From Oscillospiraceae bacterium (lineage in GTDB: Bacteria > Bacillota > Clostridia > Oscillospirales > Acutalibacteraceae), in NCBI GenBank assembly GCA_015066445.1, contig SVOK01000004.1:1-64000 (forward strand): a DNA stretch of 64,000 bases. The letters run 5' to 3'. Position numbers and translations under genes: made by a program. This document shows, one piece after another, positions 32,843 to 42,112 of the stretch. The notes below the pieces were generated by a model. It searched no databases. It worked only from the letters and a program-made list of their open reading frames with translations, and had not been told where the DNA came from. Positions within the stretch are counted from its first letter, which is position 1; each line of letters opens with the position of its first letter.

Positions 32843-34027
32843 TTATTTGCAAAGTGCAGCCTTTAAATCATCTGCTTTATCGGTCTTTTCCCAGGAAAGC
32901 TCAATATCTGTTCTACCCATATGGCCGTAAGCGGCAGTATTTCTGTAAATAGGATTACGAAGCTGTAATGTATCAATTATTGCTGCAGGGCGCAAATCAA
33001 ACACCTTTTCAACAGCAGCAGCGATTTTTTCGTCGCTTACTACACCTGTACCAAAGGTATCAACCATAACCGATACAGGCTTTGCAACACCGATAGCGTA
33101 AGCTAACTGAATTTCGCATTTTTCTGCAAGACCTGCGGCTACGATATTCTTTGCAACATAACGGCTGGCATAAGCTGCACTTCTGTCAACCTTTGTGGGG
33201 TCCTTACCTGAGAAAGCTCCGCCCCCGTGACGGGCATAACCGCCATAAGTATCAACAATGATTTTTCTTCCGGTAAGACCGGTATCACCCTGAGGACCGC
33301 CAACAACAAATCTACCTGTGGGGTTAATATAAACCTTTGTATTCTCATCAAAAAGCTCACTTGGAATAATGGGCTTTATTACCTTTGCGAGTATATCTGC
33401 TCTTAGTGTTTCAAGTGATACATCTGCAGTATGCTGACTTGATACAACCACAGCATCAATTCTCTTGGCAACACCGTCTTCATACTCAACAGTAACCTGA
33501 GTTTTTCCATCAGGATTAAGATATGAAAGCTCTCCTGATTTACGAACGTCAGTAAGTCTTTTTGCCATTTTATGAGCCAAGGAAATTGCAAGTGGCATAA
33601 GCTCGGGTGTCTCTTTGCAGGCATAGCCGAACATCATACCCTGATCTCCTGCGCCGTGAAGATTATAAGCATCGTCTTCGCCGTCTTTGAACTCCATAGA
33701 ATTATCAACACCGAGAGCAATATCGGGCGACTGCTTATCTAAAGACACCATTACAGCACAGGTATTACCGTCAAAACCTGCTTCAGGGCTATCATAGCCG
33801 ATTCCACAAACGGTATCACGAACAATTTGCGGAATATCCAATTGAGCGGTTGTGGTAATCTCACCCATAACAGTTACAACACCTGTGGTGCAAAATGTTT
33901 CGCAAGCCACACGTGCATTCTTATCCTGAGATAGAATTGCATCTAAAACCGCATCGGAAACGCAGTCACAAACTTTATCGGGATGACCCTCAGTTACAGA
34001 TTCAGATGTAAAAAGTAATTTAGACAT
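32843..34027 (-). CDS. metK: S-adenosylmethionine synthetase
   Basis: [47 protein letters not shown]. Confidence 0.98.
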   Translation of the reverse strand: MSKLLFTSESVTEGHPDKVCDCVSDAVLDAILSQDKNARVACETFCTTGVVTVMGEITTTAQLDIPQIVRDTVCGIGYDSPEAGFDGNTCAVMVSLDKQSPDIALGVDNSMEFKDGEDDAYNLHGAGDQGMMFGYACKETPELMPLAISLAHKMAKRLTDVRKSGELSYLNPDGKTQVTVEYEDGVAKRIDAVVVSSQHTADVSLETLRADILAKVIKPIIPSELFDENTKVYINPTGRFVVGGPQGDTGLTGRKIIVDTYGGYARHGGGAFSGKDPTKVDRSAAYASRYVAKNIVAAGLAEKCEIQLAYAIGVAKPVSVMVDTFGTGVVSDEKIAAAVEKVFDLRPAAIIDTLQLRNPIYRNTAAYGHMGRTDIELSWEKTDKADDLKAALCK

Positions 34028-34082
34028 TTAACTTCCTCCATTTTGAAATTTATTTAAAACCGAAAACTTCCGTAATCACCTA

Positions 34083-34113
34083 AAAACAAAAGCCGCTCCA
34101 AAAAGAAGCGGCA
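34083..34113 (-). terminator. SAM riboswitch expression-platform terminator
   Basis: Minus strand GCCGCTTCTTTTTGGAGCGGCTTTTGTTTTTA. Confidence 0.88.
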
Positions 34114-34116
34114 TTG

Positions 34117-34216
34117 AAAACCTCATCTTTCGGATAATCCGCCGGATTTGGCACCTTATTTTAAAAACAGGTTGCCGGGTATCACAGGGCCGGTCCCCTC
34201 CACCACTCTTGATAAG
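34117..34216 (-). ncRNA. SAM-I riboswitch (S-box)
   Basis: Minus strand CTTATCAAGAGTGGTGGAGGGGACCGGCCCTGTGATACCCGGCAACC...AAGGTGCCAAATCCGGCGGATTATCCGAAAGATGAGG. Confidence 0.95.
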
Positions 34217-34236
34217 GAAATATTCAGTTCTTAAAT

Positions 34237-34264
34237 ATTTTATCACATAATGCTCATTTGTCAA
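34237..34264 (-). promoter_or_regulatory. Promoter for the metK riboswitch transcript
   Basis: Minus strand TTGACA, 16 nt, TAAAAT. Confidence 0.75.
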
Positions 34265-34281
34265 GAGCCAAAATAATACAT

Positions 34282-34947
34282 TTATTTTAACACAAATTCA
34301 AAGCTACCGTCAAAAATTAAGAAAATTGCTAAAATGCAAACAATTATTAAAACCGCCGAAATAACCGTTAATCCTAAAAACTTTTTTCTGTCGGTTTTAT
34401 CACTCTGAGATATTATTAGTCCTGTCTTTTTAAGGGCTGAGGTAATCGGTTTATACAAAATCAAAGTAACCGCCATATTAACAGCTCCCTTAATTAAATT
34501 AAAGGGCAACAAAAGGGTTGGAATCATAGCAGCTACCTGACTTCTTTCAACACCCATATAAAAAGGAGTGATTATCCAGTTTGCTATAAGCATTACAACT
34601 GTCATTATCAAAACTGCCATAACAGCTCCAAGAACTGCGCCTTTAAAGTTATGCTTATACTTATAAAACAAACCGCAAGTTCCTGCAAAAGCCGCACTCG
34701 AAATCGCATTCATTAAAAAACCGTAAAGACCTGTATCGCTTACTGATATAAACTCAAAAAAGGCTACTAAAACAGATGAAATAACACCGTAAACCGGTCC
34801 GTAAAGAAACGAAATAATTGCGAGAAAAGCATCTTTAAAATCAAAGGTTAAAAAGCTGATTTTAAATTTAAACAAAAACACACATAAATACGCCACAGCG
34901 CAAAGCATTGCAACTACCGAAATCTTCTTTAACTCACTTTTTTGCAT
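34282..34947 (-). CDS. ribU: ECF transporter S component, riboflavin-type (RibU-like)
   Basis: MQKSELKKISVVAMLCAVAYLCVFLFKFKISFLTFDFKDAFLAIISFLYGP; immediately downstream of an FMN riboswitch. Confidence 0.88.
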   Translation of the reverse strand: MQKSELKKISVVAMLCAVAYLCVFLFKFKISFLTFDFKDAFLAIISFLYGPVYGVISSVLVAFFEFISVSDTGLYGFLMNAISSAAFAGTCGLFYKYKHNFKGAVLGAVMAVLIMTVVMLIANWIITPFYMGVERSQVAAMIPTLLLPFNLIKGAVNMAVTLILYKPITSALKKTGLIISQSDKTDRKKFLGLTVISAVLIIVCILAIFLIFDGSFEFVLK

Positions 34948-34965
34948 AAAAATCCTCCAAACAAA

Positions 34966-34989
34966 AAGCCCTGTCAAAAAAGACAGGGC
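34966..34989 (-). terminator. FMN riboswitch terminator
   Basis: Minus strand GCCCTGTCTTTTTTGACAGGGCTTTTTG. Confidence 0.88.
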
Positions 34990-35009
34990 AAAAAATGCAA
35001 TATATGCAC

Positions 35010-35127
35010 ATCTTCTTTCATCCGGACTTTAACCGTCGGCTTTGGAATTTCACCAAATCAACCTTTACTCCTAAAGGCTCGTGGGCTGTACCACCGGTGA
35101 GGAATTGCACCTCGCCCTGAAGATTAC
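35010..35127 (-). ncRNA. FMN riboswitch (RFN element)
   Basis: Minus strand TCTTCAGGGCGAGGTGCAATTCCTCACCGGTGGTACAGCCCACGAGCC...GATTTGGTGAAATTCCAAAGCCGACGGTTAAAGTCCGGATGAAAGAAGA. Confidence 0.96.
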
Positions 35128-35133
35128 AAATAA

Positions 35134-35162
35134 AGTATAAATCCTTATAATAACATTGTCAA
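35134..35162 (-). promoter_or_regulatory. Promoter for the ribU riboswitch transcript
   Basis: Minus strand TTGACA, 17 nt, TATACT. Confidence 0.7.
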
Positions 35163-35165
35163 CAA

Positions 35166-37136
35166 TTATTTTATCATTTCTCTGAATTCTTCTTCAGATA
35201 TAACCGCAACGCCTAATTTATTGGCTTTATCAAGCTTGCTGCCTGCCTCCTCGCCTGCTAAAACATAATCGGTCTTTTTTGAAACAGAGGAAGAGGTTTT
35301 TCCGCCAAAGCTTTCGATTATTGCGGAAGCTTCATTTCTCGTGAGCGTAGGCAGAGTGCCTGTGAGCACAAAGGTTTTACCCATAAAACGAGTATCGGTA
35401 ACCTCTTTTAGCGATTTCATATTAACCCCACAGGCTTTAAGCTTTTCGATTATTTGCTTAGTGCTATCGAGCGAGAAAAACTCTGCCGCAGACTCCGCTA
35501 AAATATGACCGAAGCCGTCAATGCTTTCAAAATCCTCAACAGTTGCGCTTATAATTGAATCTATATCTCCGAAACGCTCGGACAAAAGCTTTGCCGCCTT
35601 AGCACCGATATGCCTTATGCCAAACGCAAACAAAAGGCGGGACAAATCATTTTCCTTTGACTTTTCAATGGCGTTTTTGAGGTTTGAAACAGTCTTATCG
35701 CCCGTTCTTTCAAGCTTTGCAACCTTACTGTAATCAAGATTATACAAATCCTCAATATTGTGTATCAGCTCAGCGTCAAGCAGCTGTTCCAAAACCGCAG
35801 GACCCAAGCCCTCAATATCCATAGCATCACGTGAAGTAAAATGAATAAGGTGACGAAGTAGCTGAGCGGGACACTCGGCATTAGTACAGCGAATAACTGC
35901 CTCACCCTCTTCTCTGAATACAGGTGAACCGCAGGAAGGACAGCTTTCGGGCATTTTGAAAACTGAGGAATTTTCACAATGCCGTGCCACAGAAAGCACC
36001 TCAGGTATAATATCCCCTGCTTTTCTTACAACAATAGTATCTCCTATGCCTATACCCTTTGAGGTTATAAAATCCTCGTTATGAAGAGTTGCTCTTGAAA
36101 CAGAAGTACCTGCAAGAGTTATCGACTCAAATACAGCAGTAGGAGTAAGCGCACCTGTTCTTCCCACAGCAATTTCTATCTCTTTGAGGACAGTTTCCTT
36201 TTCTTCAGGAGGATATTTAAAGGCAACAGCCCATTTAGGATATTTAGAGGTGCTTCCAAGCTCGGTACGGTAGCTCAAATTATCAACCTTAACAACAGCA
36301 CCGTCAATATCATAAGAGAGGTTACCTCTTGAATTTCCAATGCGTTTGATTTCAGCTATTACCTCATCAATTGTCTTACAAGCCTTATAGGTTGGCAGGG
36401 TGTGAAAACCTAAATCCTTTAAAAAATCAAGTGTTTCGATATGAGAATTAAAGTTTTTTCCATCAATATACTGAATATTAAATACGAATATATCAAGCTC
36501 TCTTTCGGCTGTGATTTTCGGATTTTTTTGCCTTAGTGAGCCTGCAGCCGCATTTCTTGGATTTTTAGCAGGCGCTTCACCCATAAGCTCCTGACGGCGA
36601 AGTAGCTTTAAAAAGCTTTCTTTAGGCATATAAACCTCGCCTCTGACACAAAGCTCACCCTCAAATTTAATAGCTCTTGGTATACTCTTAATCTGCATTA
36701 AATTTGCGGTTACATCCTCGCCTGTCTCACCGTCTCCCCGAGTGGAGCCTCTGAAAAACAGACCGTCTCTATATTCGAGCGACACCGAAAGACCGTCAAT
36801 TTTAGGCTCAACCGAAAATACAGTATTTGAGGTATCTATTTTTTCGCCAAATGTACTTAGCTCGTCAAAATTGAAAACATCCTGAAGGCTTTCCATTTTA
36901 ACCCTGTGTTCTACTGGGGTAAAAAGCCTTAATGCCGCTCCACCCACAGTTTGCGTGGGTGAATCTTCCTTTTTGAATTCGGGAAATTCTGCTTCCAAAT
37001 CTTCAAGCTCACGAAGCAAAGCATCATACTCGAAATCCTCGATTTCAGGAGAATCCTCGATATAATACTTTCTGTTATGATATTTTAAAATTTCACTAAG
37101 CTCTTTAATTCTGTTTTCAGCTGTTTTAATATCCAT
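35166..37136 (-). CDS. ligA: NAD-dependent DNA ligase LigA
   Basis: EPKIDGLSVSLEYRDG, zinc finger CPSCGSPVFREEGEAVIRCTNAECPAQ, BRCT C-terminus. Confidence 0.97.
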   Translation of the reverse strand: MDIKTAENRIKELSEILKYHNRKYYIEDSPEIEDFEYDALLRELEDLEAEFPEFKKEDSPTQTVGGAALRLFTPVEHRVKMESLQDVFNFDELSTFGEKIDTSNTVFSVEPKIDGLSVSLEYRDGLFFRGSTRGDGETGEDVTANLMQIKSIPRAIKFEGELCVRGEVYMPKESFLKLLRRQELMGEAPAKNPRNAAAGSLRQKNPKITAERELDIFVFNIQYIDGKNFNSHIETLDFLKDLGFHTLPTYKACKTIDEVIAEIKRIGNSRGNLSYDIDGAVVKVDNLSYRTELGSTSKYPKWAVAFKYPPEEKETVLKEIEIAVGRTGALTPTAVFESITLAGTSVSRATLHNEDFITSKGIGIGDTIVVRKAGDIIPEVLSVARHCENSSVFKMPESCPSCGSPVFREEGEAVIRCTNAECPAQLLRHLIHFTSRDAMDIEGLGPAVLEQLLDAELIHNIEDLYNLDYSKVAKLERTGDKTVSNLKNAIEKSKENDLSRLLFAFGIRHIGAKAAKLLSERFGDIDSIISATVEDFESIDGFGHILAESAAEFFSLDSTKQIIEKLKACGVNMKSLKEVTDTRFMGKTFVLTGTLPTLTRNEASAIIESFGGKTSSSVSKKTDYVLAGEEAGSKLDKANKLGVAVISEEEFREMIK

Positions 37137-37213
37137 AAATTTTCCCTTCCAAAAATAAAAAACTTAAAAATTATTAACCGTACCGTTTTAAAAAGAGCGG
37201 TCCGTGTAGAATT

Positions 37214-37900
37214 TTATTCAGCAATAGCGCCATAATCGTTAATTAAGCCCCCAGTATTATCGGTCTGGCTTTCTATAACGCTTGTAAACGCATCCGGACT
37301 TTTACCCACAATTACCGTCTGTGCCGCAATTGCAGAGGTTGAGGCGCTGATACCCTTATTATACCCTGTTATAATAAGACTTCCCTCTATATCAATATCA
37401 ACCATTATTATATGCAAAACCTGATTGATTCCCGCAGATTTAAATTCATGGCGAAAATCAACAAAAGCAGTAGTAGTAAGCTGCATTTTAAATTTAAGTG
37501 ATGGTCCGAAGCCCGTAGTATAAGTATTACCTAAAAAAGTTCCTATCGGGATAGCTAAATCATAAAACTCCTCTTCCTCAATTATAGAAGCGGTGGCATT
37601 TGAAATATTGCTTTTAAGACGGTTCACCTCATAAATATCAATTTCAAGACTTGTTACATAACCCTCATCATTAGTTGTAAGACGGACTATATCATCATAA
37701 GAAACGTTATTTTCTTCAAGAATTTTCAATATTGCCTCATTTGCAGAGTTAAGCATAATCGTTTCTGCCGCACTCACAGCATACCTCATAATTACAGGAT
37801 GCATTTTATGAAAGGTTATCCCAAGTAAAACCGCAACACAAAGAAGAAAAATCAAAAATATTCTCAGCTTATATTTTTTGTTTTTTCTCAAGTTTAACAT
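37214..37900 (-). CDS. yunB: Sporulation protein YunB
   Basis: Single N-terminal TM; NEAILKILEENNVSYDDIV..., IPIGTFLGNTYTTGFGPSLKFKMQ; ATG at 37900 preferred. Confidence 0.88.
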   Translation of the reverse strand: MLNLRKNKKYKLRIFLIFLLCVAVLLGITFHKMHPVIMRYAVSAAETIMLNSANEAILKILEENNVSYDDIVRLTTNDEGYVTSLEIDIYEVNRLKSNISNATASIIEEEEFYDLAIPIGTFLGNTYTTGFGPSLKFKMQLTTTAFVDFRHEFKSAGINQVLHIIMVDIDIEGSLIITGYNKGISASTSAIAAQTVIVGKSPDAFTSVIESQTDNTGGLINDYGAIAE

Positions 37901-38105
37901 ATTCCACCCTCTTTCCACACTATATTGTACGGAATTTGGGAATTTTTGTTAAAACTACTATTTAATTTTATAATAATATCAGCCTAAAATCAAGAAATAA
38001 TTTTTTTGATATTTTATTGCACGAATTTGTTAAAATGTTGAAAAATGTTGAAAATATCACGCAATTGAAATATAATAAAAATAATAATTGTAAGGAGGCT
38101 TTAAT

Positions 38106-39857
38106 ATGAAACCTGTTACTTATGACAAAGAAAAAATTTACATAAACGGTGTCCCCACAAAAATCATTTCAGGTGCAATGCACTATTTCAGAATTATGCC
38201 TGAATATTGGTATGACAGACTTTTAAAGCTTAAGGAATGCGGTTGCAACTGCGTTGAAACCTATATTTGCTGGAATCTTCACGAAAAGAATCAGGGTGAA
38301 TTTGATTTTAAAGACGGACTTGATTTTATCCGCTTTCTTAAAATCGCTCAGGATTTAGGGCTTTACGCTATTGTAAGACCGGGCCCTTATATCTGCTCAG
38401 AATGGGATTTCGGCGGAATGCCTTGGTGGCTTCTTAAGTACAACGATATTGAGCTTCGCTGCAATAATGAAAGATACAAAGAGTTATGCAAGCCTTATCT
38501 TCAGAAGGTATGCGAATTATTAAATCCGCAGCTTATATCAAACGGCGGTAATGTGATATTTTTACAAATCGAAAATGAATACGGCTCATACGGCAACGAT
38601 AAGGAATACCTTAATTGGATTAAAAATTTGTATGAAGAAAGCGGTATGGACTGCGGTTATTTAACCTCGGACGGTGATACTGATTTTTGCCTTATAAACG
38701 GCTCGGCAGACGGTGTTCTTGCCAGCGTTAACTACCGTTGGGATAGTAAAAATGCCGTAGCTGCTTTAAAATCTTTCAGAGACGACCAACCCGGTGCAGT
38801 CTTAGAGCTTTGGAACGGCAAAGCTGTTCATTGGGAAGAAAAATTTGAACGCAGAGATATTGCCGAAGTTAAAGACTCGGTTAAAACAGCACTCGAGTAT
38901 GCTGAGCTCATTAATCTCTATATGTTCCACGGCGGCACATCTTTCGGTTTTATGAACGGCAGCCTTGACTTTGGTGAAAAGCTTGTAGTTCAGATGACAA
39001 GCTATGATGTTGACGCTCCTTTAGATGAGTACGGCAGAAGAACCAAGAAATATTATGCTGAGCAGGAAGTAATCTGCAAAGCAATGGGAATTGAAATAAA
39101 TAATACCGCAACCGATACCGTATTAGCAGAATTCAAAGATATTAAATTTTTAGGAGCAACCTCACTAAGGCAAAGTGGTCTTAAGCTTAAAAGCTTTAAA
39201 ACTCCTGTTACAAAAAATATGGAATATTTCGATCAGGGATATGGCTATATTATTTACGAGACCGAAGCTTTTATTGACGATAAGGGCGCCGAAATCGTTC
39301 TCCCCGAAATCCACGATATTGCCCATATTTATATTGACGGAATTTACACAAAAACCCTTCTCCGCCACAGCGAGAATAAAATTGTTTCTGTTGAAGGCAA
39401 AGGAAAACACAAGGTTTCTATAGTAGTAGAAAATATGGGTCGTGTCAACTACGGTATAAGGCTTAAGGACTATAAGGGTCTTGTTGGAGATTTATGTATT
39501 CACGACCTCAGATATAATATGTATACAAGGCTTATGAATATTAACACCTATTCTCTTCCTTTAGATGAACTCCCCGAAAATTACAGTGGTGAGATTTCCG
39601 AAAATGAGCCTGCCTTCTATAAATACGAGCTTAATGTAGATAAAGCTCAGGACACTGTAATGCATCTTGAAGGCTTTACAAGAGGCGTTGCCTTTATCAA
39701 TGGTTTTAATCTTGGCAGACATTGGGATACTCCTTTGTCGGACAATAAGCTTTTTATACCCGCTCCCCTTATTAAAGAGGGTAAAAACGAAATCGTTGTT
39801 TTTGACATTCTTCATAAAAACGCTGAAAAGAAGCTGATTTTTGGAGAAAACAAATAA
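38106..39857 (+). CDS. Glycoside hydrolase family 35 beta-galactosidase
   Basis: SGAMHYFRIMPEYWYDRLLKLKECGCNCVETYICWNLHE, GPYICSEWDFGGMPWWLL, QIENEYGSYG. Confidence 0.93.
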   Translation: MKPVTYDKEKIYINGVPTKIISGAMHYFRIMPEYWYDRLLKLKECGCNCVETYICWNLHEKNQGEFDFKDGLDFIRFLKIAQDLGLYAIVRPGPYICSEWDFGGMPWWLLKYNDIELRCNNERYKELCKPYLQKVCELLNPQLISNGGNVIFLQIENEYGSYGNDKEYLNWIKNLYEESGMDCGYLTSDGDTDFCLINGSADGVLASVNYRWDSKNAVAALKSFRDDQPGAVLELWNGKAVHWEEKFERRDIAEVKDSVKTALEYAELINLYMFHGGTSFGFMNGSLDFGEKLVVQMTSYDVDAPLDEYGRRTKKYYAEQEVICKAMGIEINNTATDTVLAEFKDIKFLGATSLRQSGLKLKSFKTPVTKNMEYFDQGYGYIIYETEAFIDDKGAEIVLPEIHDIAHIYIDGIYTKTLLRHSENKIVSVEGKGKHKVSIVVENMGRVNYGIRLKDYKGLVGDLCIHDLRYNMYTRLMNINTYSLPLDELPENYSGEISENEPAFYKYELNVDKAQDTVMHLEGFTRGVAFINGFNLGRHWDTPLSDNKLFIPAPLIKEGKNEIVVFDILHKNAEKKLIFGENK

Positions 39858-39867
39858 TTAATAAGCA

Positions 39868-39907
39868 TAAAAAAGTGGTAGAGACTACGAGCCTCTACCA
39901 CTTTTAT
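39868..39907. terminator. Intrinsic terminator between convergent genes
   Basis: aaaaaagtggtagagactacgagcctctaccactttt. Confidence 0.85.
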
Positions 39908-39910
39908 TAT

Positions 39911-40354
39911 TTATTCAACACAAACAGTGCCGTCTTCCTCTATTGTTATTGTCATACCGTCTTTAACGTAGTCTAAAAACTCGTCGCCCAAACAGTCAAT
40001 AACAGGCATTGTAACACCGTCCACCCAAACATCAGCAAGCACAGCACCTGCGGCAGCAAGGGAGTCAATATGATTTGCAAAGAGCATACAAGCAGGATAG
40101 GTTTTTAACGCACAAGCACAGTAAAGCACCAAGCCGCCTGTGGTTGAGCCTATAGTCTGAGGTAAGCATAACGCCTTACCTGCTAAGGGCTTACCGTTTA
40201 TATAAGGGTTATTCTGGTCACCACATTTAACCGACTTATCACCAAACTGTAAAGCCATCTGCATAGATGCCAAGGTATTAAAACCGTCCTTTGTAACTAC
40301 TGCAGGTGCAGTAACTGTACCGGGAGTAACAATTCTACCTTTAAACTTTTTCAT
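39911..40354 (-). CDS. Aconitase X swivel (small) subunit, DUF126 family
   Basis: FKGRIVTPGTVTAPAVVTKDGFN..., GKALCLPQTIGSTTGGLVL; adjacent to large subunit. Confidence 0.88.
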   Translation of the reverse strand: MKKFKGRIVTPGTVTAPAVVTKDGFNTLASMQMALQFGDKSVKCGDQNNPYINGKPLAGKALCLPQTIGSTTGGLVLYCACALKTYPACMLFANHIDSLAAAGAVLADVWVDGVTMPVIDCLGDEFLDYVKDGMTITIEEDGTVCVE

Positions 40355-40356
40355 TA

Positions 40357-41631
40357 TTATTTACCTCCCTTAGTAATTGCTACAAGAATTTCGTCATCGG
40401 TGTAATATCTTGCGCTGGTATATGTGCGAAGCTTGTTAGACGAGGTTATAACAGGCATTTTCTTGCAAAGTGGGTTGTTCATATACATAAGCGGACAGAT
40501 ATATGAAGTAATAACGCCTGTAGCCTTGAGTCGGCTCGCATACTCGGTTTTATTAAACTGCTCTAAAACCTTGGGTGCTGCTGTAAAAACAGTAGGAATA
40601 ACCACCTTTTTATTGCCGTATTCCTTTAAAGCAGCTTCAACCTTATCGGTCCAGTCCTTTAACTGTTCAAGGCTCATATGAGGGCAACCCATAAAGCATA
40701 ATTTCGGTGTAGCATCAGGATTTTTCCAAACCACGGGATAATTTGCCTTAACACGCTCTAACTCAGCATCGTCGATTATATACTCACGTGCACCCTCTGC
40801 AATAAGAGCTTTACCCTGCTCTACAGCTTCGGGAGTAAGGTTTTCGATATGATAAAGACCAACCGCACCGTTAGAAGCGGTAGCCGCGCCGAAATCCTTA
40901 AGATATGTGCAGGTAGCGTCGTCAAGCTCTGTGCCGAGCCATTTGTCAAGACCTACAATGTAAGGCACGTCTTCCATAACCTTCATACCTATAGCCGAGC
41001 CTAAAAGCTGCGCCTCAGGCTTTTTGGTGGTTTCGATTTTAATAACCCATGTAGCCTTTCTGCCCTCGTCGGTAAGAAGTCCAAAATAAGGAACAAAGCC
41101 AACAATAGAGCCCATAATATCAATAATGCCTGAATTACGGTTGCAACGAGCGCCTAAAACAGAGTTAGCATAAACTACTGCGCTTGACTCTGCCCAGCTA
41201 AGCACATCACCCTTTTGTGGCTTGTTACCAACCTCGTCCATATAGCAAGCGCAGGTAAAAGCATCGTCGTCAATAAGACCTAACTTTTTAAGCTGTTCTT
41301 CATAAAAATCCTGCTTTGTATACATAAGCTTATTAAACACAAAATTCTGCAAAAAGTTTGCAGGAACATTTCGGTCTAACGGTCTTGGGTCAACCGAAAA
41401 CTTCTGACCTGACATTACCCCTGCATCTAAAAGCTGCTGCATAAGGTCATATACAGGAGACATTACCTTTAAACCAAAAGAGGTTACAAGGTGGTTATAA
41501 TTTGATGTTATAGGCACCAGCTTTTCAGCCTCAAAAGCGTCACCGTACATAACCATAGTTTTCATAACCTTGGCCATAGTTTCGCCCTTGGCGCCATCTA
41601 AAATCTGTTGTTGTTCAGCAGTTAATTGCAT
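40357..41631 (-). CDS. Aconitase X catalytic (large) subunit, DUF521 family
   Basis: MQLTAEQQQILDGAKGETMAKVMKTMVMYGDAFEAEKLVPI..., AESSAVVYANSVLGARCNRNSG; ATG at 41631 preferred. Confidence 0.9.
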   Translation of the reverse strand: MQLTAEQQQILDGAKGETMAKVMKTMVMYGDAFEAEKLVPITSNYNHLVTSFGLKVMSPVYDLMQQLLDAGVMSGQKFSVDPRPLDRNVPANFLQNFVFNKLMYTKQDFYEEQLKKLGLIDDDAFTCACYMDEVGNKPQKGDVLSWAESSAVVYANSVLGARCNRNSGIIDIMGSIVGFVPYFGLLTDEGRKATWVIKIETTKKPEAQLLGSAIGMKVMEDVPYIVGLDKWLGTELDDATCTYLKDFGAATASNGAVGLYHIENLTPEAVEQGKALIAEGAREYIIDDAELERVKANYPVVWKNPDATPKLCFMGCPHMSLEQLKDWTDKVEAALKEYGNKKVVIPTVFTAAPKVLEQFNKTEYASRLKATGVITSYICPLMYMNNPLCKKMPVITSSNKLRTYTSARYYTDDEILVAITKGGK

Positions 41632-41708
41632 AAAATCACTCCTTAAATTTTTAAATAATAAATAAAAAATAATAAAGAATAAAAAATGTTTACTAAAGTA
41701 CAATTAAA

Positions 41709-42065
41709 TTACTGACTCTCCTTTGAAGTATTTATGGTTGAAATCAGTATTTTTTTAATCTCCAAACAATCTTCCAAAAGAGAATTTTTTTCTTGTATTG
41801 TAATATATTCTGACAGAAAGAGTAATTTAATCCAATATTCAGTTTCAGCGGTTTCTTTTAAAGATATATGTAATTTTGCAATAAAATCAGCTTTACTTAT
41901 ACCATAAACAGCTTCGTTTGCATTAGCTCCAATTGAAGTAGCAGAACGAATTATCTGTTTTGAAATAATATATTCCTGTTTTTGAGTAACTAAATATTTA
42001 TTTAATTTTACTATTCTTGATGCAAACAACAGAGTTTTATCAAGCAGTATATTTTTTTCTTTCAT
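41709..42065 (-). CDS. Four-helix bundle protein (S23/TIGR02436-type)
   Basis: KQIIRSATSIGANANEAVYGISKADFIAKLHISLKETAETEYWIKLL. Confidence 0.88.
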   Translation of the reverse strand: MKEKNILLDKTLLFASRIVKLNKYLVTQKQEYIISKQIIRSATSIGANANEAVYGISKADFIAKLHISLKETAETEYWIKLLFLSEYITIQEKNSLLEDCLEIKKILISTINTSKESQ

Positions 42066-42112
42066 ATTTATTATTTCTTATTTTTTCTTTATTCTTTTGA
42101 AGCTGTGGCTTA

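Noticed and set aside
34076-34264. 62-aa minus-strand ORF
   Set aside because: Lies entirely on the SAM-I riboswitch and its terminator.
41709-42065. Diversity-generating retroelement (Avd-like four-helix protein)
   Set aside because: No reverse transcriptase, template/variable repeat pair or variable target gene was found in the window.
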